Part shown: piece after piece, positions 32,729 to 41,199 of the stretch
How positions within the stretch are numbered: position 1 is the first letter of the stretch
Layout: every line of letters begins with the position of its first letter
Origin: a virus
IMG/VR virus record: IMGVR_UViG_3300032046_000006
Span: 1 to 64,000 of that record
Reading direction: 5' to 3' (one strand)
DNA length: 64,000 nt
Program-made: the position numbers and the translations under genes
The notes under the pieces: generated by a model
What the model was told of the DNA's origin: nothing
The model's database searches: none
The model's input: the letters and a program-made list of their open reading frames with translations, nothing else

Positions 32729-34563
32729 TGTCAAAATTATGCAATAAAAAATTATTGGCAAATTCTCTTCTTGAATGGACTTTAGGAAGCGAAACCACAT
32801 TCATAGAGGCAAAAGATAATCAAGATTTAATAGATAAAGCTAAAAAATTAGGAATAATTTTGCCCAGTCCTGACCTTGCAGCTTTTTCCACAATATATGC
32901 CGAGGTAGATAAGTTTAATCTTAATGGAGTTAAGATTCCCAAGGAAGTTGCAAAAAAGGGGATAAAAACTCTAGTGGGGAAGCAGATTAACTGGAACCAT
33001 TCGGGGGCTTATCAAATTTGTGGATATATTATTGATGCAGAATTAAAAGAAAATAAAATATTTATTACTGGTATTCTATTTAAGTCATTGTTTAAACAAG
33101 AATTTGATGAGGTTATACAATTATTTGTAGAACGTAATTTATTCGTTTCATTTGAACTTTGGAAAATTTCCCCAGATGGGAAATCAATTATTAAATCTTT
33201 AGGTAATGGTTATAAAGAATTAATCGATTTCATAGGTCATGGATGTGCATTATTATTACTCGACCCTCAGACCAAAAAACCCATACCTCCAGCTTGTCCT
33301 CAAGCTCAGGTATTTAAACTTTTAGCATCAGAAAAGTTAATTCAAGAAGCAGAACAGATAATTAATAAGGTATTTGAAAAAGACGATAGACTCGTTTATG
33401 CAGAACTTTCTATAGAAGAGAAAGAACCCTGCAACAAATGTGCCAAGTGCACATATGAAAAGGAGGAACCGAAATTGGATGAAATTTATTTATTTGAGTT
33501 AGCTATTGATAATGTTATTGAATTGAATGAGGAGGAAATTTCCTCCTTTGAGAATGATTATGAAGGTGGAGAAATTGAAGAAGCCAAAAAATTAAAATAT
33601 GAAGAGAGGCAAAATCTTCCCGATAGTGATTTTGCTGTAGTGGTTACAGTAAAAAATAAAGTTACTGGAAAACCCAGAAAAATTAGAATGTTTCCTATTC
33701 AAGACGAGGCACATGTGAGAAATGCTTTGGCACGTTTGCCTTTGGCTACAGAAACATTAAAAAAATTAGGAGTTTCTCCAGAAGAAGTTAAAAAGAAAAT
33801 TCTCAAAAAAGCAAAAGAACTTAATATGACCGAATTATTAAAGAAATATGAAAAAGCAGAAGATGCTCAGGTAATTGTCGAACCAGCGAAAGTAGAGTTA
33901 CCTATTGTTGATGAACCAAAAGTAGAAGTATCAGTGGTCGAACCTATAATAGAGGTAAAGCCAGTTGAAGCAACTACCGAAGTTCCTATAGTAGAGGTTA
34001 AACTCGAACCTGCTGAAGTAGTCATTCCACCTGTCGAAGTAAAAGCCGAAATGGTAACAGAACAACCAGTTAATCCAGCAAAAAAGTTAGTTAAAGTTGC
34101 CGTTGAACAGACCGAAACTTTGGTAAATACTTATACCGACGAAGTAGGTTCTGGAGTTTCAAGTAGAAAATGTCATACGAAAACAATTAAAGATTTTGAT
34201 GATGGTACTCAGGAAGTTATAGAAAGCGATAGTGATTATGTAACAAAATATACTCTTGCTGAACTTGAAGAGAAAGTAAATGCTGCAAAAGCCGAAAAGG
34301 ATACAGAAATTGCTACTCTTAAAGCAGAACACGAAAGAGTATTAGGTGAAAAAGATAAAGAAATTAAAAATAAGAACGAAGAACTTGATGCGAAAGCTCA
34401 AGAGATTGCCAAATTAACTAAACCAGTTGAAGAGGCAACCGTAGTAGACCCACCTATTTTAGATGTAGGTGCGGTAACAAAAGTAAAAGAAGATAAGTAT
34501 CAAAAATATGCTGATGAAGTAAACGATAAAGCATATGGAAAAAAGATAATCAATAAAAAATAA
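32728..34563 (+). CDS. Prohead protease fused to scaffold
   Basis: 611 residues. Residues 60-190 look like a prohead serine protease: GKQINWNHSG with a candidate histidine, GYIIDAEL, ITGILFKS, and FVSFEL with a candidate serine. Residues about 285-375 contain YEERQNLPDSDFAVVVTVKN and MFPIQDEAHVRNALARLP, a domain often found in phage scaffold/capsid-associated proteins. Residues 380-600 are low-complexity (VEV/PVE repeats) and coiled coil, fitting an internal scaffold. Expected to be cleaved or expelled during head maturation. The catalytic assignment is by pattern only. Confidence 0.65.
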   Translation: MSKLCNKKLLANSLLEWTLGSETTFIEAKDNQDLIDKAKKLGIILPSPDLAAFSTIYAEVDKFNLNGVKIPKEVAKKGIKTLVGKQINWNHSGAYQICGYIIDAELKENKIFITGILFKSLFKQEFDEVIQLFVERNLFVSFELWKISPDGKSIIKSLGNGYKELIDFIGHGCALLLLDPQTKKPIPPACPQAQVFKLLASEKLIQEAEQIINKVFEKDDRLVYAELSIEEKEPCNKCAKCTYEKEEPKLDEIYLFELAIDNVIELNEEEISSFENDYEGGEIEEAKKLKYEERQNLPDSDFAVVVTVKNKVTGKPRKIRMFPIQDEAHVRNALARLPLATETLKKLGVSPEEVKKKILKKAKELNMTELLKKYEKAEDAQVIVEPAKVELPIVDEPKVEVSVVEPIIEVKPVEATTEVPIVEVKLEPAEVVIPPVEVKAEMVTEQPVNPAKKLVKVAVEQTETLVNTYTDEVGSGVSSRKCHTKTIKDFDDGTQEVIESDSDYVTKYTLAELEEKVNAAKAEKDTEIATLKAEHERVLGEKDKEIKNKNEELDAKAQEIAKLTKPVEEATVVDPPILDVGAVTKVKEDKYQKYADEVNDKAYGKKIINKK

Positions 34564-34584
34564 TTTTTTGGAGGAAATAAAATA

Positions 34585-35556
34585 ATGGATAGTCTTATTG
34601 AAAAAGCAATGCGAATAATTGGCGCTCCAATTGACGCTAATCATTCAGTGTCGGTTGAACTGACCGAAATATGTAATATTCCAGAACCTGCTGCTCCTGG
34701 TGAACTTTGTTATACTTTTGTTCCTGATGATTCTAATGGTGTAGATAAAATTTATACTTCTGGTTCTGAAGGTCAAATTTTAACAATAAAAGTCAAATTG
34801 GCTGGATTAACATCCCTTAATTTTGAATTTTTACAGTCAAAGGAAGAATATGTTCTAGTTCAGGAATTGGCGGAATCTCCTGACACTAATGCTTTAGCAA
34901 GACGTAAAGTTTCTATTGGTAGAGCTATGGATAAACTAGAGTCAAAAAGAGTATACGACCTCGTATTAGCTCTTGATGGTGATACTGATGTTGGTTTAGT
35001 TGACCAAGAAGTAGCGAGAACAACTGGCGAAGACATTTATGATTTAATCGTGGCTATGGTTCGTAAAGTTGAAAACTATGCCAATGATTATGTTCTTTTG
35101 GCTGGTAATACTGCTTATGCTGAAATTGAAGATTATGATAAAGCAAATGCTGACAATTTCCTTACTGCTGTTAGTATTTTTGATTTGTTAAAAAGAAAAG
35201 GCATTACATTAATTAAAGTTTTTGAAAATATACAGTTAAGAAACGCTGATGATAATAGTGGTTCTGATGTTCCTGTATTGGCTGCTGACAAAATGATTTT
35301 GATAGGTCGTAATTCTAAGTTATTAGCTGGTAAACCTATTCTTTTCATGAGACGTCAAGTTAGAGCTTTGGTTGCCAACGCTGGTGGAACTTTTGATGTA
35401 GATGAAAGAGCTTTATATACTGCCGAGACACCTTCTCCTATGTATAATGGTACGGTATTGACTCACGGATATGGGATTTTCGGTTTTGAGTCGATTGTTG
35501 CTGCAATCTTGAATTATAGGGCGGTTTGTTGGGCTGATTCGACAGTTGTAAGTTAA
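34585..35556 (+). CDS. Major capsid protein (HK97-like fold expected)
   Basis: 323 residues, directly after the protease/scaffold with a strong TTTGGAGGAAAT ribosome site. The helix LARRKVSIGRAMDKLESKRV (spine-like), the domain AADKMILIGRNSKLLAGKPI, RRQVRA and the GYGIFGFESIVAAILNYRAV ending are the layout of HK97-type capsid proteins. No long N-terminal delta region is present, consistent with a separate scaffold. Followed by hairpin copy 5. Confidence 0.8.
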   Translation: MDSLIEKAMRIIGAPIDANHSVSVELTEICNIPEPAAPGELCYTFVPDDSNGVDKIYTSGSEGQILTIKVKLAGLTSLNFEFLQSKEEYVLVQELAESPDTNALARRKVSIGRAMDKLESKRVYDLVLALDGDTDVGLVDQEVARTTGEDIYDLIVAMVRKVENYANDYVLLAGNTAYAEIEDYDKANADNFLTAVSIFDLLKRKGITLIKVFENIQLRNADDNSGSDVPVLAADKMILIGRNSKLLAGKPILFMRRQVRALVANAGGTFDVDERALYTAETPSPMYNGTVLTHGYGIFGFESIVAAILNYRAVCWADSTVVS

Positions 35557-35583
35557 TAATTATTTTTTTCATAATGATAAATC

Positions 35584-35614
35584 GAGGGGAAGACTCAATA
35601 AGTCTCCCCTCCCA
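35584..35614 (+). terminator. GAGGGG-type hairpin with CCCAAA tail (copy 5)
   Basis: GAGGGGAAGACT (35584-35595) pairs with AGTCTCCCCTC (35601-35611) with one bulged A, followed by CCAAAAATG. The tail runs directly into the start codon of an HNH gene. Confidence 0.55.
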
Positions 35615-35617
35615 AAA

Positions 35618-36208
35618 ATGAAAAAATATAATTGTAAATGCGGAAACGAAATTTGTTCAGTAACTGCAATTTATGGAAGTGGATTATGTCGTTCTTGTGC
35701 AAGAAAAAAAGAATATAAAGAAGGCTCTCATCCATTTTTAAAATTAGTAGGAAAACATCCTCATAATTATAAAGGAATTAAAGGAAATTTTATATGTATA
35801 GATTGTAAACTTCCTATTAGTGATTATAGAAAGAGATGTAAATCTTGTGAAAATCGAAGAAGAATAGAGTTAGGTATAATTTGTCAAAAAGGAGTTAATG
35901 CAGGAGATAAGAATCCGAATTGGCAAGGCGGTATTTCAAGACTACCTTATTCTCCAGATTGGGCAGAACAATTACGAGACTCTATTCGTAATCGAGACCA
36001 CTACGAGTGCCAAAACTGCGGCATGACCGAAGAGGAACACATAATAGTAGTAGGGCAAGTTTTAACAGTTCATCATATAGACTACAATAAAAAGAATTGT
36101 GTCGAAAATAATTTGATTAGTCTTTGCAATCAATGTAATTCGAGGGCAAACTTCAATCGTCTTTATTGGCAAGAATTTTATACTAATAAAATTTTACTTA
36201 AAATATGA
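35618..36208 (+). CDS. HNH endonuclease with N-terminal zinc clusters
   Basis: 196 residues. The first 90 residues hold three small Cys pairs (CKCGNEIC, CRSC; CIDCK; CKSC), resembling the start of the Vsr-like nuclease at 26,974. The C-terminal HNH: RDHYECQNCG, LTVHHIDYNKKNCVENNLIS, LCNQCNSRANFNRLYW. Inserted right after the capsid gene and its hairpin, without an AAGGAG. Different HNH subtype from those at 18,108 and 28,608. Confidence 0.85.
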   Translation: MKKYNCKCGNEICSVTAIYGSGLCRSCARKKEYKEGSHPFLKLVGKHPHNYKGIKGNFICIDCKLPISDYRKRCKSCENRRRIELGIICQKGVNAGDKNPNWQGGISRLPYSPDWAEQLRDSIRNRDHYECQNCGMTEEEHIIVVGQVLTVHHIDYNKKNCVENNLISLCNQCNSRANFNRLYWQEFYTNKILLKI

Positions 36209-36648
36209 TAAGAAGACTTAATTTAAAAGATAAAACTTCACTTTATGACTTTATTAACAATTGTCCGGATAAGTTTGAAGATTTTTATCTAACTATTGGG
36301 AAGGAACGGAAATTTTTAAAAGGGAACTTCAAATTAATTGAAAAAATTTTGAAATATCAAACTTTTTATGCTGTTGATTTAGGTGAGATAAAAGCAATTT
36401 TATTGATACATAGAGAAAAAAATTTTAGACCTTACATTCGCATCTTGACACAAAACAAAAAATATATTTATGACTTGATGAGATTTGTTGGTTGGAATTT
36501 TTCAGAAGAATTATATATGAAAGTTAAAAAATTGAATATAATTAATGCAGTGGCTCAACGATTTGGATGGGAATTTTTGGGAAGTCGGGGATTGGAAATA
36601 TTATTGAAAAAGAATAAAAGTAAACCAAGGGAGATAAGACGTGAATAA
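36205..36648 (+). CDS. Hypothetical protein in head module, GNAT-like
   Basis: 147 residues. 'RLNLKDKTSLYDFINNCPDK', 'AVDLGEIKAILLIHREKNFR' and the C-terminal 'AQRFGWEFLGSRGLEILLKK' suggest an acetyltransferase-like (GNAT) fold without clear acetyl-CoA motif. Such proteins occur near head-tail connector genes in some phages. ATGA overlap with the HNH gene. Function uncertain. Confidence 0.5.
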   Translation: MIRRLNLKDKTSLYDFINNCPDKFEDFYLTIGKERKFLKGNFKLIEKILKYQTFYAVDLGEIKAILLIHREKNFRPYIRILTQNKKYIYDLMRFVGWNFSEELYMKVKKLNIINAVAQRFGWEFLGSRGLEILLKKNKSKPREIRRE

Positions 36649-37237
36649 TATAATCGCTAAAGTGAGAGATATAATTGGAGACCAAATCCAAATTGATGGG
36701 AGTGATTTTCGTGAATTTATTACATCTAAAGTTTTTACTTTGTCTTATTCTAATGTAGTCGACATTAAAATATATTTAAATGGAAGTGGTAGTGAATGGT
36801 CTTCTGATAATTGGGAATATGTTAATGGAAGAATAGTGGTAGACGAAGAATCAGGAGAAGAATTAGTTCCTGGCGAAGATGTATTAGAAATAAGATATTC
36901 CTATTATAATAAATATTCTGAAGGCGAAATTAGAGGATATGTTCGTTCAGCAATTTATCATTTGGTTACTGAACAATATAAAACTTTTACAGTAAGACCT
37001 CCTACTACTATTTTCCCCACTCCTGATGAGCGGGAAGAAGATTTAATTGCTATAATCGCCTCTATCTTGATAAAAGGGTCTATTCGTTCCTATAGGACAC
37101 CAGAAATTACCATTGTATTTTCGGAAGATATGTCGGTTGAAAAGAAAATTAAACAAGTAATAAATCAATTCGATAAACCATCTCCCAGTATTGAATATAT
37201 AAACCCAAGTAAAGAATTCCCCGAAGAGGAGGAATAA
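36641..37237 (+). CDS. Head-tail connector (adaptor) protein
   Basis: 198 residues starting with GTG at 36,641 (AGGGAGATAAGAC upstream). 'NNIIAKVRDIIGDQIQIDGS', 'VNGRIVVDEESGEELVPGED', 'LEIRYSYYNKYSEGEIRGYV' followed by a helical C-terminus is the layout of gp6-type adaptors that join portal and neck. Assigned by pattern and position. Confidence 0.6.
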   Translation: MNNIIAKVRDIIGDQIQIDGSDFREFITSKVFTLSYSNVVDIKIYLNGSGSEWSSDNWEYVNGRIVVDEESGEELVPGEDVLEIRYSYYNKYSEGEIRGYVRSAIYHLVTEQYKTFTVRPPTTIFPTPDEREEDLIAIIASILIKGSIRSYRTPEITIVFSEDMSVEKKIKQVINQFDKPSPSIEYINPSKEFPEEEE

Positions 37238-37238
37238 A

Positions 37239-37406
37239 ATGGAAAAAAGTTTAATTACCCTTTGGGATTATTGGATAGACCATAAATTAATGATGGCTTA
37301 TTGTATAGGCGAAAAAAATGGAATTTTAAATTTTTCCGAAGCCCCAGTTCAAAAATTATATTATGAAGACAATGATAGTGGCGAAAGTTGGAAAAAAGGA
37401 AGATAA
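37239..37406 (+). CDS. 55-residue hypothetical protein
   Basis: Begins MEKSLITLWDYWIDHKLMMA and continues YCIGEKNGILNFSEAPVQKL. It starts right after the connector stop with GAAGAGGAGGAAT, so translation is efficient. Unknown; possibly a small neck protein. Confidence 0.55.
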   Translation: MEKSLITLWDYWIDHKLMMAYCIGEKNGILNFSEAPVQKLYYEDNDSGESWKKGR

Positions 37407-37408
37407 AT

Positions 37409-37792
37409 ATGTCATCAGATAGACGGATTAATATTTTTCAACTACTAAAAAACGAGGGTCGACTGGAGAAAGTATTAGTTTTCCCCGCCATAAAAAGGGA
37501 GGACGACCCTACAGAACACACGACCTCTAAAACCCTATTAAATCCTATTGCAATCGAAGCATTAGTAAGAAATGTTTCCACTGAAGCACTTGCATGGCAT
37601 TATTATGGTTTGATTCCATCGGAATCGAAGGAAATTATCGTAGAGAAAAAATACAAAGAACTCCTAAAACTTGCAGAAAAGATTCAGATAGGTGATGACT
37701 TCTACAAATGTTTTCACGATGACCAAAAGGGGTTCGGGGTACTTTCTCGCCAGGAATACATCGTGGTAATTTTAGAATTAAAAAATATTTAA
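37409..37792 (+). CDS. Probable head closure/neck protein
   Basis: About 127 residues from ATG 37,409, preferred to an in-frame TTG 21 nt upstream because AAAAGGAAGATAAAT precedes it. 'RLEKVLVFPAIKREDDPTEH', 'NPIAIEALVRNVSTEALAWH', and the late 'FYKCFHDDQKGFGVLSRQEY' suggest a beta-barrel with a reactive loop as in head-closure proteins. Assigned by position. Confidence 0.5.
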   Translation: MSSDRRINIFQLLKNEGRLEKVLVFPAIKREDDPTEHTTSKTLLNPIAIEALVRNVSTEALAWHYYGLIPSESKEIIVEKKYKELLKLAEKIQIGDDFYKCFHDDQKGFGVLSRQEYIVVILELKNI

Positions 37793-37804
37793 AGGATTAA
37801 ATAT

Positions 37805-38374
37805 ATGTTAAGTATATCTATGAAGTGGGATTCCGCTGAATTTCATCATTTTGTAACTGCTGTCGGTAATATTAATTTTGTACAAGCAGAAGCAGACCTC
37901 GCTAACTTGGCGGAAGATACAGTAAAAACCATGTGCGAAATCATAAATTCTTCTAGAAAAAGACCAGATAAAGGAACCCATAGATTAGAGAATTCCATAG
38001 ATTGGGAAGAACTTATAAATGACCCAGGAAAACATCTACAAATAGGTATAGCAAATATTGAAAAGATGACTAAAGAGGCTCCTTATTGGGAAGTGTTAGA
38101 CCAGGGAGGATATGTTCCGCCACAGAATATTGGTTATTTTACATCTGGTTCGGGATTATCTGGAGATAGAACGAAACCAGAAGCAGGAGGTTCGGGACAG
38201 ACATGGATTCATACTGGAGGAGAAGTAGGACAAAGATATTATCGTATGCAACCCTCGAAAGCAATTGAAGGCATTGACTATATTGGATTTTCATTACGTC
38301 ATCTTGATGAAGAATTTAAAAATAGATTAGAAACTCTTGGCATGAAAATTTTTGAAAATGTTGAAAAACTATGA
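37805..38374 (+). CDS. HK97 gp10-like neck/tail completion protein
   Basis: 189 residues. Helical N-terminus (QAEADLANLAEDTVKTMCEI), then RPDKGTHRLENSIDW and EAPYWEVLDQGGYVPP, 'GGSGQTWIHTGGEVGQRYYR' and a C-terminal helix. 'lenSi.w' and 'yw..ld.Gg..P' fit the gp10-type family that sits between neck and tail tube. Followed by an HNH-like gene. Confidence 0.6.
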   Translation: MLSISMKWDSAEFHHFVTAVGNINFVQAEADLANLAEDTVKTMCEIINSSRKRPDKGTHRLENSIDWEELINDPGKHLQIGIANIEKMTKEAPYWEVLDQGGYVPPQNIGYFTSGSGLSGDRTKPEAGGSGQTWIHTGGEVGQRYYRMQPSKAIEGIDYIGFSLRHLDEEFKNRLETLGMKIFENVEKL

Positions 38375-38391
38375 TAAGGAAGGAAAATTAA

Positions 38392-38883
38392 ATGGTTGTA
38401 AAAGAATATCAAAAACAATATTATCAAGAACATAAAGAAGAATTAAAAAAAAGAACTAAAAAATGGAGTCAGGAACATCAAAGAGAAATAGAAGAATATA
38501 GAGAAAAACATAAAAATCAAGCAAAGCAATATCGTTTAATCCATAAAAAAGAATTTAAAGAATATCGCCAGAGTCGCAAAGAAGAAATATATGAATATAA
38601 TAAAGAATATAATAAAGTCCATCCTTGGATGAGCCATTATAATGGTTCTAGGAGTAGATGTAATAATCCCAAAAATAATCATTATCATTCTTATGGTGGC
38701 AGAGGAATTAAATTTTTAATGACAAATAACGATTTCAGATATTTATGGTTTAGAGATAAAGCATTTGAAATGAAACAGGCATCTATAGATAGAATTGATA
38801 ATGATGGGAATTATGAATTAAATAATTGTAGATTTATTGAATTAATAAAAAATACAAAGAAAAAAATAGTGGAGAAAATCTAA
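38392..38883 (+). CDS. HNH-like homing endonuclease, short form
   Basis: 163 residues. The N-terminal 80 residues are a Lys/Glu/Tyr-rich helical repeat (KEYQKQYYQEHKEELKKRTK...). The C-terminal part, RSRCNNPKNNHYHSYGGRGI, KFLMTNNDFRYLWFRDKA, IDRIDNDGNYELNNCRFIE, is a recognisable phage endonuclease type, with 'IDRIDNDGnY...NCRfI' as the catalytic-like motif. It interrupts the neck genes. AAGGAAGGAAAAT ribosome site. Confidence 0.75.
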   Translation: MVVKEYQKQYYQEHKEELKKRTKKWSQEHQREIEEYREKHKNQAKQYRLIHKKEFKEYRQSRKEEIYEYNKEYNKVHPWMSHYNGSRSRCNNPKNNHYHSYGGRGIKFLMTNNDFRYLWFRDKAFEMKQASIDRIDNDGNYELNNCRFIELIKNTKKKIVEKI

Positions 38884-39374
38884 TGGCGAAATATAGAATT
38901 TCTAGGAATATTGAACGCTCATTTCTAGACCAAATCAAAGATTTACTTCCCGATGGCGACTGGGAGAATGTTCGAGTGGAGAAGACTTTCGTAGATGCTT
39001 ATAAAAAAGGTTCCGATGGTTCTTTTCTTCTTCCATGTATAGTAATAAATGTTTTAGAAAGTCGAGCAAAAAGATTGGAAATAAGTAGTAAAACATATCT
39101 CAAATATATAACTGTTAATTTTAGGGTATTCGGAACAGATGATGGAAATCGACTTGACCTCAAAGATTGGCTTTTTGAGCAAATAGAAAATTATGATTTT
39201 ATTTATTATACCTATGAAATAGTTGATAATATACCCATGGGAACCGAAGCGGGAAAGATAGTCATAACCAAGATTTTTGATGATAAAAAAGAGATGCAAA
39301 ATTCTGAAACATTGGTACAGGCGGATAAATTTCGGCATATCATAAGTTGTGAAGTTATGGTCGTACTTAGTTAA
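38883..39374 (+). CDS. Tail completion/terminator protein
   Basis: 163 residues beginning MAKYRISRNIERSFLDQIKD. 'LPDGDWENVRVEKTFVDAYK', 'LPCIVINVLESRAKRLEISS', 'TVNFRVFGTDDGNRLDLKDW' and a final beta strand fit tail-terminator proteins that cap the tube. TAATG coupling to the HNH-like gene. Assigned by pattern and position. Confidence 0.6.
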   Translation: MAKYRISRNIERSFLDQIKDLLPDGDWENVRVEKTFVDAYKKGSDGSFLLPCIVINVLESRAKRLEISSKTYLKYITVNFRVFGTDDGNRLDLKDWLFEQIENYDFIYYTYEIVDNIPMGTEAGKIVITKIFDDKKEMQNSETLVQADKFRHIISCEVMVVLS

Positions 39375-39386
39375 GAGGAGATAATT

Positions 39387-39593
39387 ATGGTTAATTTAGT
39401 TCCTATTTTATCTTTTGGTTTAAATATTGTTATTCTTGTAGTATCAATTGCTGGATTTTTAAAGATACTTAAAAATGATTTAAGTCATCTTCAGAAAGAT
39501 GTATCAGAAATAAAAAATAAAGTTAATGATATAGACAAAAGAGTAGATACTATAGGAGAACGGGTAGCGAAAATTGAAGGTCGTTTAAAATAA
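39387..39593 (+). CDS. Small membrane protein with coiled coil
   Basis: 68 residues. Residues 3-28 form one hydrophobic helix (VPILSFGLNIVILVVSIAGF), then a coiled coil 'LQKDVSEIKNKVNDIDKRVD'. This is the layout of hemolysin XhlA-like or holin-accessory proteins, but the gene lies between tail terminator and tail tube, far from any lysin. Could also be a neck-linked membrane protein. AAGAGGAGATAAT. Confidence 0.55.
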   Translation: MVNLVPILSFGLNIVILVVSIAGFLKILKNDLSHLQKDVSEIKNKVNDIDKRVDTIGERVAKIEGRLK

Positions 39594-39771
39594 AAAGATA
39601 AATAGTAAGGTACTCGAAAGATATACGAGGGTTATAAAAATTGGTATGGTAGATAGAATGTGCGATTATATCGATTGAATTCTTTGGTGAAGAAAGAATC
39701 AAACCAACAATCGAAACCTATTGAAGAGGAAAAATAATCGCAAATTATTGAAACAAAAGGAGAAATAAACT
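39594..39771 (+). promoter_or_regulatory. Structured non-coding leader of tail tube gene
   Basis: 178 nt with no gene. Two hairpins: CTCG/CGAG (39613-39616 with 39626-39629) and TCGATTG (39671-39677) with CAATCGA (39708-39714), the latter continued inside by TTGGT/ACCAA (39684-39688 with 39703-39707). AAAGGAG precedes ATG 39,772. In this gene-dense region such a gap suggests a promoter or mRNA-stabilising leader for the abundant tube protein. Confidence 0.45.
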
Positions 39772-41034
39772 ATGTTCCATAGTCGATTTGTAAAATGTAG
39801 AACCTTTCCATGGAAAGGAAGAGTCCCAGAACAGCAAGACCGCCTACAAAATATCAGCGGAGATTTAACGCTTAACAGGGAAAAGATAAATGAAATAGGC
39901 AGAGAAACAGGTGCAGTTGGTTATAGAAAAAAACCAGGAACCCTATCATATAAGGCAACTCAGTTAGAATATGGTTCAATGGATTTTTTTAGAGCTTTGG
40001 CTAATAAAGTTGACCCCGAATCAGGAGAATCTGCTCCAGAAACTACAGTAACCCTAGACGATATTTCTGATACTAGAGTAGAGATGGCGGCTTTTTTAAC
40101 TGATGAAAATGATAATTTTATTGGTACAATTTATTTACCTAATTTAAGAGTAAATGGGTTTACTATTAATATAGCCGACCCAGAAGCATCGATTCAAAGA
40201 ACATTTGATTTGGTGAGTGAAAAATATATGATTTTGGATGTAGATACCGAAATTGGCGGGTATTTGGCTTATGTTACCGATATTGCGGAAGCTGGAACTA
40301 TAGAAACTCCGGTAGATTTTGATGTTGTTTGTAGTCCAGACCCAGTAGAATATGCTGATGGGGATTATATTTTTCGAGTAGTAAGAATTCGTAGTGATGA
40401 AGAGACCTCTTTGATAGAAGACCCAACTGAAGTAGATGCAGATACTTGGTCTTATGATGCTCCATCAAAAACAGTAACAATAAAGGACTGTTTAATTGCT
40501 GATGAAGTAAGAATCTGGTATGAAAATTCTGACGCACCTTACGATACTTTATGGGCAAATAATGGTGATGACCCAGATGTTTTATTGGCAGAGTATTGTG
40601 AAATTTATATAAAGGTAAGTGATTCTAGCCGAGTTTATAGACTGCAAACATTAGGAATAGATGTAAAATTAACAAGAGCCGATTTCAAGGAAATAGGCAA
40701 CAGTGAAGTTGTGTTAACTGGTGCTAAAGAAAAAGTAGTAACCATTTCTTTGGATAGGTTTGCACAAGATTTTTCTCTTGAAAAAATTCTTGCGGATGTT
40801 ACTGGTTATCCTTGTGTTGACCCGACAGAATTTGCGGATACTATACAAATAATGGTTAAAATATATAAAGAAAAAGAACATGAGAATTTTGCTATAGGTT
40901 ATTTGATGAAAAATCTTTCGCCTACGACATTAGGCTTTTCACATGCGGTGGAAGACTATCAGAAAACTACGAACGCTCTAGTGGGAGATTTTTTGGTTGT
41001 TTCAGATAATGAAGACGACATAGTGTTTGACTAA
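39772..41034 (+). CDS. Major tail (tube) protein
   Basis: 420 residues. 'GRETGAVGYRKKPGTLSYKA', 'VEMAAFLTDENDNFIGTIYL', 'TFDLVSEKYMILDVDTEIGG' and the late 'LKNLSPTTLG' layout fits a large tube subunit with an extra surface domain. Followed by the tape-measure chaperones in the usual order. No sheath gene precedes it, which is why a non-contractile tail is proposed. Confidence 0.65.
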   Translation: MFHSRFVKCRTFPWKGRVPEQQDRLQNISGDLTLNREKINEIGRETGAVGYRKKPGTLSYKATQLEYGSMDFFRALANKVDPESGESAPETTVTLDDISDTRVEMAAFLTDENDNFIGTIYLPNLRVNGFTINIADPEASIQRTFDLVSEKYMILDVDTEIGGYLAYVTDIAEAGTIETPVDFDVVCSPDPVEYADGDYIFRVVRIRSDEETSLIEDPTEVDADTWSYDAPSKTVTIKDCLIADEVRIWYENSDAPYDTLWANNGDDPDVLLAEYCEIYIKVSDSSRVYRLQTLGIDVKLTRADFKEIGNSEVVLTGAKEKVVTISLDRFAQDFSLEKILADVTGYPCVDPTEFADTIQIMVKIYKEKEHENFAIGYLMKNLSPTTLGFSHAVEDYQKTTNALVGDFLVVSDNEDDIVFD

Positions 41035-41055
41035 AAATATATAAAAGTAATAAAA

Positions 41056-41092
41056 GAGGGAATATCGAGAATTAAATCCGAATTCCCTCCCA
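41056..41092 (+). terminator. GAGGG-type hairpin with CCCAAA tail (copy 6)
   Basis: GAGGGAAT (41056-41063) pairs with ATTCCCTC (41082-41089), extended inside by TCG/CGA after a bulged A, followed by CCAAAAAAAAA. Directly after the tube gene. Confidence 0.55.
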
Positions 41093-41102
41093 AAAAAAAA
41101 TA

Positions 41103-41199
41103 ATGTACGGTAAGGCATAACTTAAATTTCTCGAATCATTATACACGTAGAGGGATAAGCCTTTCACCGTACATGGAGAAAGTAACTTATCCCTTTTTT
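41103..41199 (+). promoter_or_regulatory. Conditional terminator or pseudoknot RNA element
   Basis: Two stems that cross. Stem A: ATGTACGGT (41103-41111) with ACCGTACAT (41166-41174), 9 perfect pairs, plus AGGC/GCCT inside. Stem B: GGGATAAG (41152-41159) with CTTATCCC (41186-41193), 8 perfect pairs, followed by TTTTTT. Half of B lies inside the loop of A, so the two form a pseudoknot or exclude one another; the T run makes B an intrinsic terminator. It lies between the tube gene and the chaperone genes, where a drop in expression is expected. Confidence 0.6.

Noticed and set aside
39772-41034. Tail sheath (contractile tail)
   Set aside because: The gene is too short and lacks a recognisable sheath pattern; only one tube-like gene is present, so a contractile tail is not supported.
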